Positions 1 to 5,379 are shown, counted from the first letter of the stretch. The stretch: 5,545 nt of DNA from an uncultured Campylobacter sp. (GCF_905373215.1 NZ_CAJPRT010000042.1:1-5545); one strand, 5' to 3'. Translations and numbers: made by a program. The notes: generated by a model not told the origin, from the letters alone.

Positions 1-154
1 CCTTAAATTTTAATCAAATACGGCCGTTTTTTTAAATTTATAGCGCTTTTGAAATTTTAAAATTTTACTCTTGCCGCGACGCTTACATTTTTTAAAATTT
101 AACTCATCTTTAAATTTTAAAATTTCAGCTCTTTGTTTCGCAACTGCCGTCGGT

Positions 155-180
155 GCTTTTTAAAATTTCGCTTCGCAATT
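155..180. repeat. Direct repeat copy 1 (26 bases) in hisD downstream region
   Basis: This 26-base unit begins GCTTTTTAAAATTTC and ends TTCGCAATT. It recurs at 239-264 with 3 mismatches (23 of 26 identical by hand alignment). Each copy is also a weak imperfect inverted repeat, because AAATT and AATTT face each other across a short loop. Its function is unknown. Confidence 0.55.
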
Positions 181-238
181 TTTAATCTGCATGCGAACCG
201 CCTTAAGCCATATGCGGGCAAATTTTAAGCCCTGAGCC

Positions 239-264
239 GCTTTTTAAAATTTCATTTCGTAATT
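239..264. repeat. Direct repeat copy 2 (26 bases) in hisD downstream region
   Basis: This is the partner of the unit at 155-180, 84 bases on, starting with the same 15 bases GCTTTTTAAAATTTC. All three differences are transitions (G/A, C/T, C/T), as expected of two copies drifting apart. It ends 18 bases beyond the hisD stop codon, so it lies in the likely 3' untranslated region of hisD. Confidence 0.55.
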
Positions 265-281
265 TCGCTACCGCCGCAAAA

Positions 282-1571
282 TCACTTCTCTTCAAATCTA
301 ATTTGCACCGATTTTTTGTGCGCGCCGAGCCCTTCGGCGTCCGCTAGCGCCATGCACGCGCCTCCGAGCTCGTCTATGGCGCGCTTATTTAGCGCTATGA
401 TCGAGCTTCGTTTGATGAAGTTATAAACCCCAAGAGGCGAGAAAAATCGCGCGCTTCCGCCGGTCGGCAGCGTATGGTTAGGGCCTGCGAGGTAATCGCC
501 CATCGCTTCGGGCGTGTAGTGACCCAAAAATATCGCGCCTGCGTGGCGTATGCGCGGAAGCAGCTCGTAGGCGTTCTCGGTCGCGATCTCGAGGTGCTCG
601 ACCGCAAGCTCGTTCATCAGCCCCACGCACTCGTTCATATCGCGTGCGATGATGACTGCGCCCTTGTTTTGCACGCTGGCGCGAGCGATCGGCTCGCGCG
701 CGAGCGTAGGCAGCTCGCGCTCGATGTGCTCTGCGACGGCAAGAGCAAATTTTTCATCGTCGCTTATCAAAAAGCTGCTTGCGATCTCGTCGTGCTCGGC
801 TTGGCTGAGCAGATCCACGGCGATGTTGTGCGGATTTGCCGCAGCGTTTGCGATGATGCCCACTTCGCTAGGGCCTGCGATCATATCGATATTTACGTCG
901 CCGAATACGAGCTTTTTAGCGGTCGCTACGAAGATATTCCCGGGTCCCGTGATGACATCGACCTTGCCGATCGTGCGCGTGCCGTATGCCATCGCCGCGA
1001 TCGCGCTGGCGCCGCCCACCTTGTAGGCCTTTTTGATCCCCAGCACATGCATCGCCGCAAGCAGTAGCTCGTTTACGACGCCGCCCACGGCGGGGGTGCA
1101 GACGCTGATATCCTCTACGCCTGCGACGATTGCGGGGATCGCGTTCATCAGAAGCGAGCTCGGATACGCTGCCTTGCCCCCCGGGATATACAGCCCCGCG
1201 CGATCTACCGGCGTGATCTTTTGTCCGAGCATCGCGCCGCTTGGATCGAAGCTAAACCAGCTTCTCTCAAGCTGCTTTTCGTGATAGGCGTAGATGCGCT
1301 CGTATGCGACTTGTAGCGCGTTTTTTAGCTCTGCGGTTAAGCCTTCATACGCGAGACTCATCTGCTCTTGCGTGATAGCCAGATCGCCCTGCACGCGCCA
1401 TCTGTCAAATTTCTCAATCTGTTCAGCTAGCGCCTCATCGCCGCGCGCTCTGATCTCCTCGATGATGCCGCTTACGACGGGCATTACCGATCTCATATCT
1501 GTCTCGCCGCGGCGCACCAACCTCGCAAATTCCTCTTTGAAATTTGCGTCCGTACTTCTTAAAATTTTCAT
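282..1571 (-). CDS. hisD: Histidinol dehydrogenase (EC 1.1.1.23)
   Basis: This 429-residue cytoplasmic enzyme catalyses the last two steps of histidine synthesis, oxidising L-histidinol to L-histidine through the aldehyde with two NAD+ and one zinc ion. The length fits the family (about 430). The zinc ligands match by alignment to E. coli HisD: Gln257 and His260 in LLSQAEHDE, Asp359 in MGDYLAGPNHTLPTGG, and His418 in GLGAHKKSV. The catalytic pair Glu325-His326 lies in AVEHLEI. Other family blocks are GLYIPGGKAAYPSS (126-139), ITGPGN (207-212) and DMIAGPSE (229-236). The ATG at 1571 is preceded by AAGGAG with a 5-base spacer, which fixes the start. The gene is divergent from the Sel1-repeat gene and no other his gene adjoins it here. 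It is clearly GC-richer than its neighbours: 35 of 60 bases are G or C at 601-660. Confidence 0.97.
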   Translation of the reverse strand: MKILRSTDANFKEEFARLVRRGETDMRSVMPVVSGIIEEIRARGDEALAEQIEKFDRWRVQGDLAITQEQMSLAYEGLTAELKNALQVAYERIYAYHEKQLERSWFSFDPSGAMLGQKITPVDRAGLYIPGGKAAYPSSLLMNAIPAIVAGVEDISVCTPAVGGVVNELLLAAMHVLGIKKAYKVGGASAIAAMAYGTRTIGKVDVITGPGNIFVATAKKLVFGDVNIDMIAGPSEVGIIANAAANPHNIAVDLLSQAEHDEIASSFLISDDEKFALAVAEHIERELPTLAREPIARASVQNKGAVIIARDMNECVGLMNELAVEHLEIATENAYELLPRIRHAGAIFLGHYTPEAMGDYLAGPNHTLPTGGSARFFSPLGVYNFIKRSSIIALNKRAIDELGGACMALADAEGLGAHKKSVQIRFEEK

Positions 1572-1576
1572 TTTCG

Positions 1577-1582
1577 CTCCTT
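1577..1582 (-). promoter_or_regulatory. Ribosome binding site of hisD
   Basis: On the minus strand AAGGAG is followed by the spacer CGAAA and then the ATG at 1571. This is a strong Shine-Dalgarno match at good spacing and it decides the hisD start. Confidence 0.85.
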
Positions 1583-1594
1583 GTAATGCTTGGA

Positions 1595-1600
1595 ATTTTA
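1595..1600 (-). promoter_or_regulatory. Candidate -10 box for hisD
   Basis: The minus strand reads TAAAAT at 1600-1595, about 24 bases before the hisD start, which would give a leader of under 20 bases. Campylobacter sigma-70 promoters usually keep a good -10 box and lack a clear -35 box, and no -35 box is evident here. In such AT-rich DNA the match could be chance. Confidence 0.35.
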
Positions 1601-1638
1601 ACGCTTTTTGCTAAATTTCGCCTTTAAGCTCGCGGCGA

Positions 1639-1650
1639 TGTAAATTTACA
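1639..1650. promoter_or_regulatory. Perfect palindrome, possible operator between divergent genes
   Basis: TGTAAATTTACA is a perfect 12-base palindrome lying 68 bases before each of the two divergent start codons. Outside it, GGCGA on the left and TCGCC on the right extend the symmetry after a 2-base GC offset, and AGCTCGC occurs on both sides (1627-1633 and 1650-1656). The position and two-fold symmetry suit a dimeric repressor or activator acting on hisD, the Sel1-repeat gene or both. I cannot assign it to a named regulator, and AAATTT cores are common in this DNA. Confidence 0.3.
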
Positions 1651-1686
1651 GCTCGCCAATTTTCAAAAGATTAAGCGAAAATGAAA

Positions 1687-1692
1687 TAAAAT
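1687..1692 (+). promoter_or_regulatory. Candidate -10 box for the Sel1-repeat gene
   Basis: TAAAAT lies 26 bases before the start codon, preceded by AT-rich DNA as expected of Campylobacter sigma-70 promoters. It would put the transcript start near 1699 and give a leader of about 20 bases. No clear -35 box was seen. Confidence 0.4.
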
Positions 1693-1708
1693 AGCCGAAA
1701 TTTTAAAC

Positions 1709-1712
1709 GGAG
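1709..1712 (+). promoter_or_regulatory. Ribosome binding site of the Sel1-repeat gene
   Basis: GGAG is followed by the 6-base spacer CGATGT and the ATG at 1719. A second ATG at 1715 is out of frame and too close to the site. The reading frame that starts at 1719 encodes a signal peptide, which supports this start. Confidence 0.75.
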
Positions 1713-1718
1713 CGATGT

Positions 1719-2759
1719 ATGAAAAAGATATTTTTGGCGCTGATCGCCACGGCGGCTTTATCGCTAGCAGAAGCCACAGCTTTGTCATCGACGGAACAAG
1801 AGGATCCCGGTATAAGCAAGTTGCGAAGTAAATGCGATAATAACAACACCTTAGCATGCGTAAATCTCGCCATGGCATACTATTCAGGGGATGGTGTGAA
1901 GCAGGATTATGAGAAAGCAAAAGAGCTAAATTCTAAAGCCTGTAATTTGGGCGATGGCTGGGGTTGCACTACCTTAGGGGCGTCATACGAATACGGCAAG
2001 GGCGCAGAACAAGATTATAAAAAAGCGACCGAACTATATTCTAAGGCCTGCGACTTAAAAAATAGCATAGCTTGCGGCAATCTGGGTGTTTTATACTACT
2101 CAGGCAAAGGAGTAAAGCAAGATTACAAAAAAGCAACCGAACTGCTTTCCAAGGCTTGCGATTTGCAAGAAGGTGACGGATGCTACAATCTCGGGCTTTT
2201 ATATGCCTCGGGTGAAGGCGTAAAGCAGGATTATAAAAAAACGAGCGAGCTATATTCTAAAGCTTGCGATTTAAAACATGGCGAAAGCTGCCATAATCTT
2301 GGAATTTTATATGAAAAAGGGGAAGGCGTAAAACAAAGCTACCAAAAAGCGAATGAACTATACTCTAGAGCTTGTGAGTTAGAGCTTGCCCAAAGCTGCT
2401 ATAATCTCGGGAATTCATATGAAAATGGTAGTGGCACAAAGCAAAACTACAAAAAAGCATATGAGTTATATTCTAAGGCTTGCGATCTAGGATTAGTCAA
2501 TGGGTGCTACAATATGGGAGTCCTATACTATTCGGGCGAGGGCGTAGAGCGAGATTCTAAAAAAGCAAACGAGCTATTTTCGAAGGCTTGTCGCTTGGAA
2601 TTTGCCGACGGTTGCTATAATCTTGGGATTTCATATTTCTATGGCAAAGGCGTGGGGCAGGACGCGAATACTGCAAAAAAATATTTAAATAAGGCTTGCA
2701 CTTTGGGATCCAAAGCCGGTTGTGACGGATATAGAAAGTTAAATGAGCTAGGCTTTTAA
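1719..2759 (+). CDS. Exported cysteine-rich Sel1-repeat protein, Hcp family
   Basis: The 346 residues begin with a signal peptide (KK, hydrophobic 4-16, probable cut after AEA at 19), so the mature protein should be periplasmic or secreted. All 18 cysteines form nine CX7C pairs at 39/47, 75/83, 111/119, 147/155, 183/191, 219/227, 255/263, 291/299 and 327/335, an exact 36-residue step without one insertion or deletion. A typical unit reads CYNLGLLYASGEGVKQDYKK then ELYSKAC. This matches the disulfide-bridged helix-pair Sel1-like repeats of Helicobacter Hcp proteins, where the Cys pair staples the two helices of each unit. Eight full units span about residues 44-331, and a helical stub ends the chain. 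Hcp homologues are often labelled beta-lactamase, but no active-site motif of a classical beta-lactamase is visible and binding or scaffolding is as likely. The gene is transcribed alone, divergently from hisD. The partner is unknown. Confidence 0.9.
   Translation: MKKIFLALIATAALSLAEATALSSTEQEDPGISKLRSKCDNNNTLACVNLAMAYYSGDGVKQDYEKAKELNSKACNLGDGWGCTTLGASYEYGKGAEQDYKKATELYSKACDLKNSIACGNLGVLYYSGKGVKQDYKKATELLSKACDLQEGDGCYNLGLLYASGEGVKQDYKKTSELYSKACDLKHGESCHNLGILYEKGEGVKQSYQKANELYSRACELELAQSCYNLGNSYENGSGTKQNYKKAYELYSKACDLGLVNGCYNMGVLYYSGEGVERDSKKANELFSKACRLEFADGCYNLGISYFYGKGVGQDANTAKKYLNKACTLGSKAGCDGYRKLNELGF
1848..2711 (+). repeat. Eight tandem 108-base coding repeats (Sel1-like units)
   Basis: The 864 bases are exactly eight 108-base units, each encoding one 36-residue Sel1-like repeat. 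The best conserved DNA is the part encoding GVKQDYKKA and YSKACDL. Units differ at many synonymous sites, for example AAGCAAGATTAC against AAGCAGGATTAT, so the array looks old and held by protein-level selection, not freshly duplicated. Confidence 0.85.
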
Positions 2760-2771
2760 TTCATTTAAATT

Positions 2772-2798
2772 TTTAAGCCGCCCGTGGGCCTGCTTAAA
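2772..2798 (+). terminator. Weak candidate terminator of the Sel1-repeat gene
   Basis: TTTAAGC (2772-2778) and GCTTAAA (2792-2798) are perfect complements around a 13-base GC-rich loop that can pair a little further. The hairpin starts 12 bases after the stop codon at 2757-2759. The stem is mostly AT and no long T tract follows, so it is a poor match to an intrinsic terminator. Position is the main argument. Confidence 0.3.
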
Positions 2799-2929
2799 TT
2801 TACGGATTAAATTTAAAGGTCTAAATTTAAACCATATTATCCGCGCGGAGGTACTAAAAGCGCGTCAAAATGCGCGGGCTTAAAATTTAAACCCATTCCG
2901 CCGCGGCAGATGCTGCGTAAGCTGTGCGT

Positions 2930-2951
2930 AAAATTTAGCGAGCCGCCAATT
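2930..2951. repeat. 66-base-step motif, copy A
   Basis: AAAATTT is followed by AGCGAGCCGCCAATT. Relative to copy C it lacks 2 bases after AAATTT and is otherwise nearly identical (one further mismatch). Its AAATTT begins at 2931, exactly 66 bases before that of copy B. Confidence 0.45.
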
Positions 2952-2996
2952 TATGACATTCGTGCTAAAATAAGAAGATACGTTCCGCCGCCGTTG

Positions 2997-3019
2997 AAAT
3001 TTCAGATGAGCCGTTAATT
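2997..3019. repeat. 66-base-step motif, copy B
   Basis: AAATTTCAGATGAGCCG followed by TTAATT. It differs from copy C at 5 of 23 positions, all transitions. Its start is exactly 66 bases from copies A and C. Confidence 0.45.
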
Positions 3020-3032
3020 CCTTAAGAATTTT

Positions 3033-3069
3033 GAAATTTTAAGCTCTCTTTTTTGCGGGTTAAAATTTC
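3033..3069 (-). repeat. 10-base perfect inverted repeat after the motor operon
   Basis: GAAATTTTAA (3033-3042) and TTAAAATTTC (3060-3069) are perfect complements separated by 17 bases. The hairpin lies 11 bases beyond the stop codon of the MotB-like gene on the minus strand and could mark or protect the 3' end of the operon transcript. The stem contains only two G-C pairs' worth of strength and no T tract follows, so calling it an intrinsic terminator is not justified. Confidence 0.45.
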
Positions 3070-3085
3070 GAGCGAGCCGCTAATT
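3063..3085. repeat. 66-base-step motif, copy C, overlapping the MotB-like stop codon
   Basis: AAATTTCGAGCGAGCCGC followed by TAATT. This copy runs over the stop codon (3080-3082) and final Asn codon of the MotB-like gene, so the end of that gene is built from a repeat otherwise found in non-coding DNA. It starts 66 bases after copy B. Confidence 0.45.
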
Positions 3086-4102
3086 CGTAGCGTTCGCGTC
3101 GAACTGCAAAAATTTCCTAATCTCCTCCATCGCCTCTTTGTTTGAAAGGGTAAATTTTATCTCGATGCGGCGGCTGGCATCCTTGTCCTCGACGCCTCTG
3201 CGCATCACGGGCTGCGTGTAGCTGCGACCGCTAGCGATGAGATATTTTTGCAGTCGCTCATCTTTATTCCACGAGTTGATGAAATCCATCACGGCAAACG
3301 CCCTATTTTGCGAGAGCTCAAGGTTGTACAAATATCCGCCGTCGCTGTCCGTGTGCCCTTCGATGATTATCTGATCTAAATTTTCGCGAATTTCGTCGTT
3401 ATTTAAAAGCACGGCGAAATAGCTCTGCAGCGTCGAGCGGAGCGTCTCTTTGGCGTCCTCTTTCAGCTCGCTTGAGCCCTTGTCGAAAAGGATCGACGAG
3501 CTTAGCGTCATCGCGCCGCTTTCGTTGTCGATGCGGATCTTGCCACCCAGCTTCTCCTTCAGATCGGCGATGATCTTGACCTTCATTCCGGTTAGGTTGC
3601 GGATGCGGTTTTTCGTGACGTTGAGGTCTTGTAAAATTTTATTAAAATCGCTCTCCTTCTGCGTGAGTTGATCGAGTAAAAAGGCGATTTTAAGCTCGTT
3701 TTGGCTGATCGTAGCGTTGGCGTCGTCGCGCGCTTTTTGCAGAAGCGAGTTGATGTCTAAATTCTCTTTTTTCAGCTTTTCCGCCATCTCGGTCAGATCT
3801 TCGATCTGTATGAAATAGATGGAATTTTGCTTGCGAAGATCGGTGTTTTCGATGTTTAGCTTCTCGAGCTGGTCGCTAAAAATTTTATTCAGCGCTTCAA
3901 GCTCGGCGCTTTTTTTCTCCTGGCTTTGAAGGCTTGCTAGAGCGCTTGAAATTTGGCTTTCTTTCTCTTGCAGATTGCTTTGCGTAAGGAAGTATTTGAC
4001 AATGATGCCGCCTACTAAAAGCACGAAAACAAAAAGCAGTCCTGCCATCAAATCGGCGTACGCAATCCAAAAGGTCTCTTTTTCTTCGTTATTCGTTTTC
4101 AT
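3080..4102 (-). CDS. MotB/OmpA-family motor subunit with long coiled coil
   Basis: The 340-residue protein has no cleavable signal. A short cytoplasmic N-terminus leads into one membrane helix (about 12-38) starting FWIAYADLMAGLL. Asp17 aligns with the proton-carrying Asp of MotB, whose motif is WKIAYADFMT. A heptad-rich coiled coil follows (about 40-165), which should be periplasmic, then an OmpA-like peptidoglycan-binding domain (about 185-318). That domain has EGHTDSDG with Asp252, LSQNRA with Arg267 (the 15-residue spacing of the diaminopimelate-binding Asp and Arg in OmpA domains), and DASRRIEI at 308-315. By analogy it forms the dimer that couples ion flow to a MotA-like ring and anchors it to the wall. 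The start overlaps the MotA-like gene by 14 bases and lacks a clear ribosome binding site, implying translational coupling. I recall C. jejuni Cj0599 as a counterpart. The exact role is unknown; a flagellar role is unlikely. Confidence 0.88.
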   Translation of the reverse strand: MKTNNEEKETFWIAYADLMAGLLFVFVLLVGGIIVKYFLTQSNLQEKESQISSALASLQSQEKKSAELEALNKIFSDQLEKLNIENTDLRKQNSIYFIQIEDLTEMAEKLKKENLDINSLLQKARDDANATISQNELKIAFLLDQLTQKESDFNKILQDLNVTKNRIRNLTGMKVKIIADLKEKLGGKIRIDNESGAMTLSSSILFDKGSSELKEDAKETLRSTLQSYFAVLLNNDEIRENLDQIIIEGHTDSDGGYLYNLELSQNRAFAVMDFINSWNKDERLQKYLIASGRSYTQPVMRRGVEDKDASRRIEIKFTLSNKEAMEEIRKFLQFDANATN

Positions 4103-5378
4103 CTAAAAGTGCTTTTTCATCGATGCTTGCAAGCGTTTTGCGAAGCTCTTCGATGATGCTTTCATTACTCGTCCGCGCAGCGCCCTCTCCAGCTAAAAGT
4201 GCCTTCAAATCCGCGCTTAACCCCTTAAAGCTAGCGTCAATTTTAGCGGCGTAAGCATTCTGTGAACTTGAAATTTCGCCCGCAAACCCGCCTAAGGAGG
4301 CATTTAGGCTCTTGATTTGAGCGCTTAATGCATTCGTAACGTTAGCCAGCTCGCCTTGCCCATCCGTTAAAGTCTTAGACTGGCTTAGATACTGCGCGGA
4401 AATTCCGTTTTGAATTTCGATTAGGCTTGCAGACACGGACTTAAGCGCAGATAAAATTTGAGCGAAGCTCTTATCTAACTCACCGTGAGCGAGATTTGTC
4501 CTTTGGATCATCTCTCCTGCCTTTTCAAGCTCTTCTTGTGTAATCGCCATACTTCGCTTCTCGGCTTCCATCACGCTTTCAAAAGCGCCGATTTTTTCAT
4601 CGATTAGGCGGTTTAGCCTTTCGGTAAAATTCGTAGAGCTCATCATCGCAAATGAGCGCGAAATTTCAGAATTAGCGTTTAAAATTTCACTCAGATAGCC
4701 CTGTGTTATTTCGTCTTTGTTCCAGAAAAAATTTTTAGTAGAATTTTTGTATTTGATTAGCAGGCGCTCATATTTGCTGATGCCTTTTTTCTCAAAATAT
4801 ATCCACCAAAGCGCTAAGAAAATTCCATAGATCGAGACGTAAAATGCCGTACCTACGCCGCCTAGAAGCTGCGCGATCTCGGTTTCGAGCCCATCGATAT
4901 TGCTTGAGGAAAAGTGTGGCATCGAAATCGCAATCGAGATGAAAGTTCCTAAAATTCCAAGCATCGGAAAGACTGCCGACGCGACGGAAGCGTAGTTTTG
5001 ATTACGCAGCGAATAGCCGTATTCGTCCACAAAAAGATCAAAGCTGGCATCGGATTTTTTCTTACCACCAATGCTTAGGAGATTGGCGACAATGTAATTT
5101 TTCAGCTCGCGCTTGAAATCATCGATATTATTTTGAAAATTTAAGCAACCATATTCTGCATTATGACGAGCTAAAATTAGTGCAATAATAAGCAAAACCG
5201 CAAGCATCAGGATCGAGTGCATCTCTACCTTCAGCCCGATAAGCCCCAAATAGCCCAACAAAAACACCACAAAAACCGCGATCGGCAGAGCTGCGATCTT
5301 AAAAAAAACGCCCGCTAACGAGCGCTCCTTCGCCTCAGGTAGCGTGATATCGAGCACTTCGTTATTTGAGCGATCCAT
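4089..5378 (-). CDS. MotA/TolQ/ExbB-family motor channel subunit, ZorA-like tail
   Basis: The 429 residues contain four predicted membrane helices: about 23-49, 54-70, 133-153 and 171-195. The third carries FPMLGILGTFISIAI, the P-x-LG-x-LGT signature of MotA/TolQ/ExbB proteins, with Pro138 and Thr145. The fourth carries GGVGTAFYVSIYGIFLAL, the other channel-lining block. Between helices 2 and 3 is a loop of only about 62 residues, shorter than in flagellar MotA. From about 200 to the end lies a charged, Ala/Ser/Glu/Leu-rich, probably coiled-coil tail of some 230 residues, expected in the cytoplasm. With its partner at 3080-4102 it should form an ion-driven stator. The ATG at 5378 follows AGGAA with a 5-base spacer and begins one base after the fba stop. 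A long tail on a MotA-like core recalls ZorA of Zorya defence systems, but what the tail contacts is unknown. I recall C. jejuni Cj0598 in the same position. Confidence 0.88.
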   Translation of the reverse strand: MDRSNNEVLDITLPEAKERSLAGVFFKIAALPIAVFVVFLLGYLGLIGLKVEMHSILMLAVLLIIALILARHNAEYGCLNFQNNIDDFKRELKNYIVANLLSIGGKKKSDASFDLFVDEYGYSLRNQNYASVASAVFPMLGILGTFISIAISMPHFSSSNIDGLETEIAQLLGGVGTAFYVSIYGIFLALWWIYFEKKGISKYERLLIKYKNSTKNFFWNKDEITQGYLSEILNANSEISRSFAMMSSTNFTERLNRLIDEKIGAFESVMEAEKRSMAITQEELEKAGEMIQRTNLAHGELDKSFAQILSALKSVSASLIEIQNGISAQYLSQSKTLTDGQGELANVTNALSAQIKSLNASLGGFAGEISSSQNAYAAKIDASFKGLSADLKALLAGEGAARTSNESIIEELRKTLASIDEKALLDENE

Positions 5379-5379
5379 A

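Larger units (their letters stand above)
1..281. other. Gene-free AT-motif-rich stretch downstream of hisD
   Basis: I see no credible gene on either strand: open frames reading on from the hisD stop close within a few codons, and the others start without a ribosome binding site and run about ten codons at most. The stretch is dominated by variants of TTTAAAATTT (near 51-68, 89-101, 111-125, 158-168 and 241-252) set in GC-richer spacers. No GC-rich stem followed by a T tract on the minus strand was found to end the hisD transcript. No tRNA-like fold was recognised. It is best read as ordinary intergenic DNA of this lineage, possibly the decayed remains of something older. Confidence 0.6.
2760..3079. 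other. Convergent gene-free stretch between the Sel1-repeat and motor genes
   Basis: No coding frame with a ribosome binding site is visible on either strand in these 320 bases. They contain a weak hairpin just after the Sel1-repeat gene, short GC palindromes such as CCGCGCGG at 2841-2848, the imperfect inverted repeat GGGCTTAAAATTTAAACCC at 2876-2893 and its surroundings, an AT-only inverted repeat at 3033-3069, and a 22-23 base motif repeated at a 66-base step. Both flanking transcripts must end here. None of the hairpins is a textbook terminator. Confidence 0.6.

Noticed and set aside
395..607. A 70-codon minus-strand frame inside hisD
   Set aside because: It overlaps the true hisD frame on the same strand in another phase and its product looks like a shadow rich in Arg and Ser.
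474..1067. A 197-codon open frame on the plus strand inside hisD
   Set aside because: It lies wholly antisense to a well-supported hisD, has no good ribosome binding site and encodes no recognisable domain. GC-rich codon use in hisD leaves the opposite strand open by chance. The shorter plus-strand frames at 649-1026, 1033-1284 and 1294-1614 are rejected for the same reason.
1572..1718. A histidine attenuator leader before hisD
   Set aside because: The short region upstream of hisD has no leader peptide with a run of His codons and no pair of competing GC-rich hairpins.
1663..1920. An 85-codon minus-strand frame across the Sel1-repeat gene start
   Set aside because: It is antisense to the signal peptide and first repeat of the exported protein and runs into the divergent promoter region; no ribosome binding site or domain supports it.
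1848..2711. A CRISPR array or non-coding satellite
   Set aside because: The 108-base units are contiguous, in frame, without unique spacers, and encode Sel1-like repeats behind a signal peptide.
1719..2759. A functional beta-lactamase, as Hcp proteins are often named
   Set aside because: No SxxK, SDN or KTG motif set and no metallo-lactamase HxHxD motif is visible. The protein is wholly Sel1-like repeats.
2841..2877. An intrinsic terminator from CCGCGC (2841-2846) pairing with GCGCGG (2872-2877)
   Set aside because: The six-base stem would enclose a 25-base loop, and neither strand has a T tract after it. The first arm is also part of its own palindrome CCGCGCGG.
3450..3671. A 73-codon plus-strand frame inside the MotB-like gene
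   Set aside because: It is antisense to the coiled-coil and OmpA domain coding region and has the composition expected of a shadow frame.
3080..5378. The flagellar stator genes motA and motB
   Set aside because: The MotA-like protein has a short loop between helices 2 and 3 and a long C-terminal tail, and the MotB-like protein has a long coiled coil. Both differ from flagellar MotA and MotB, and no chemotaxis or flagellar gene adjoins.
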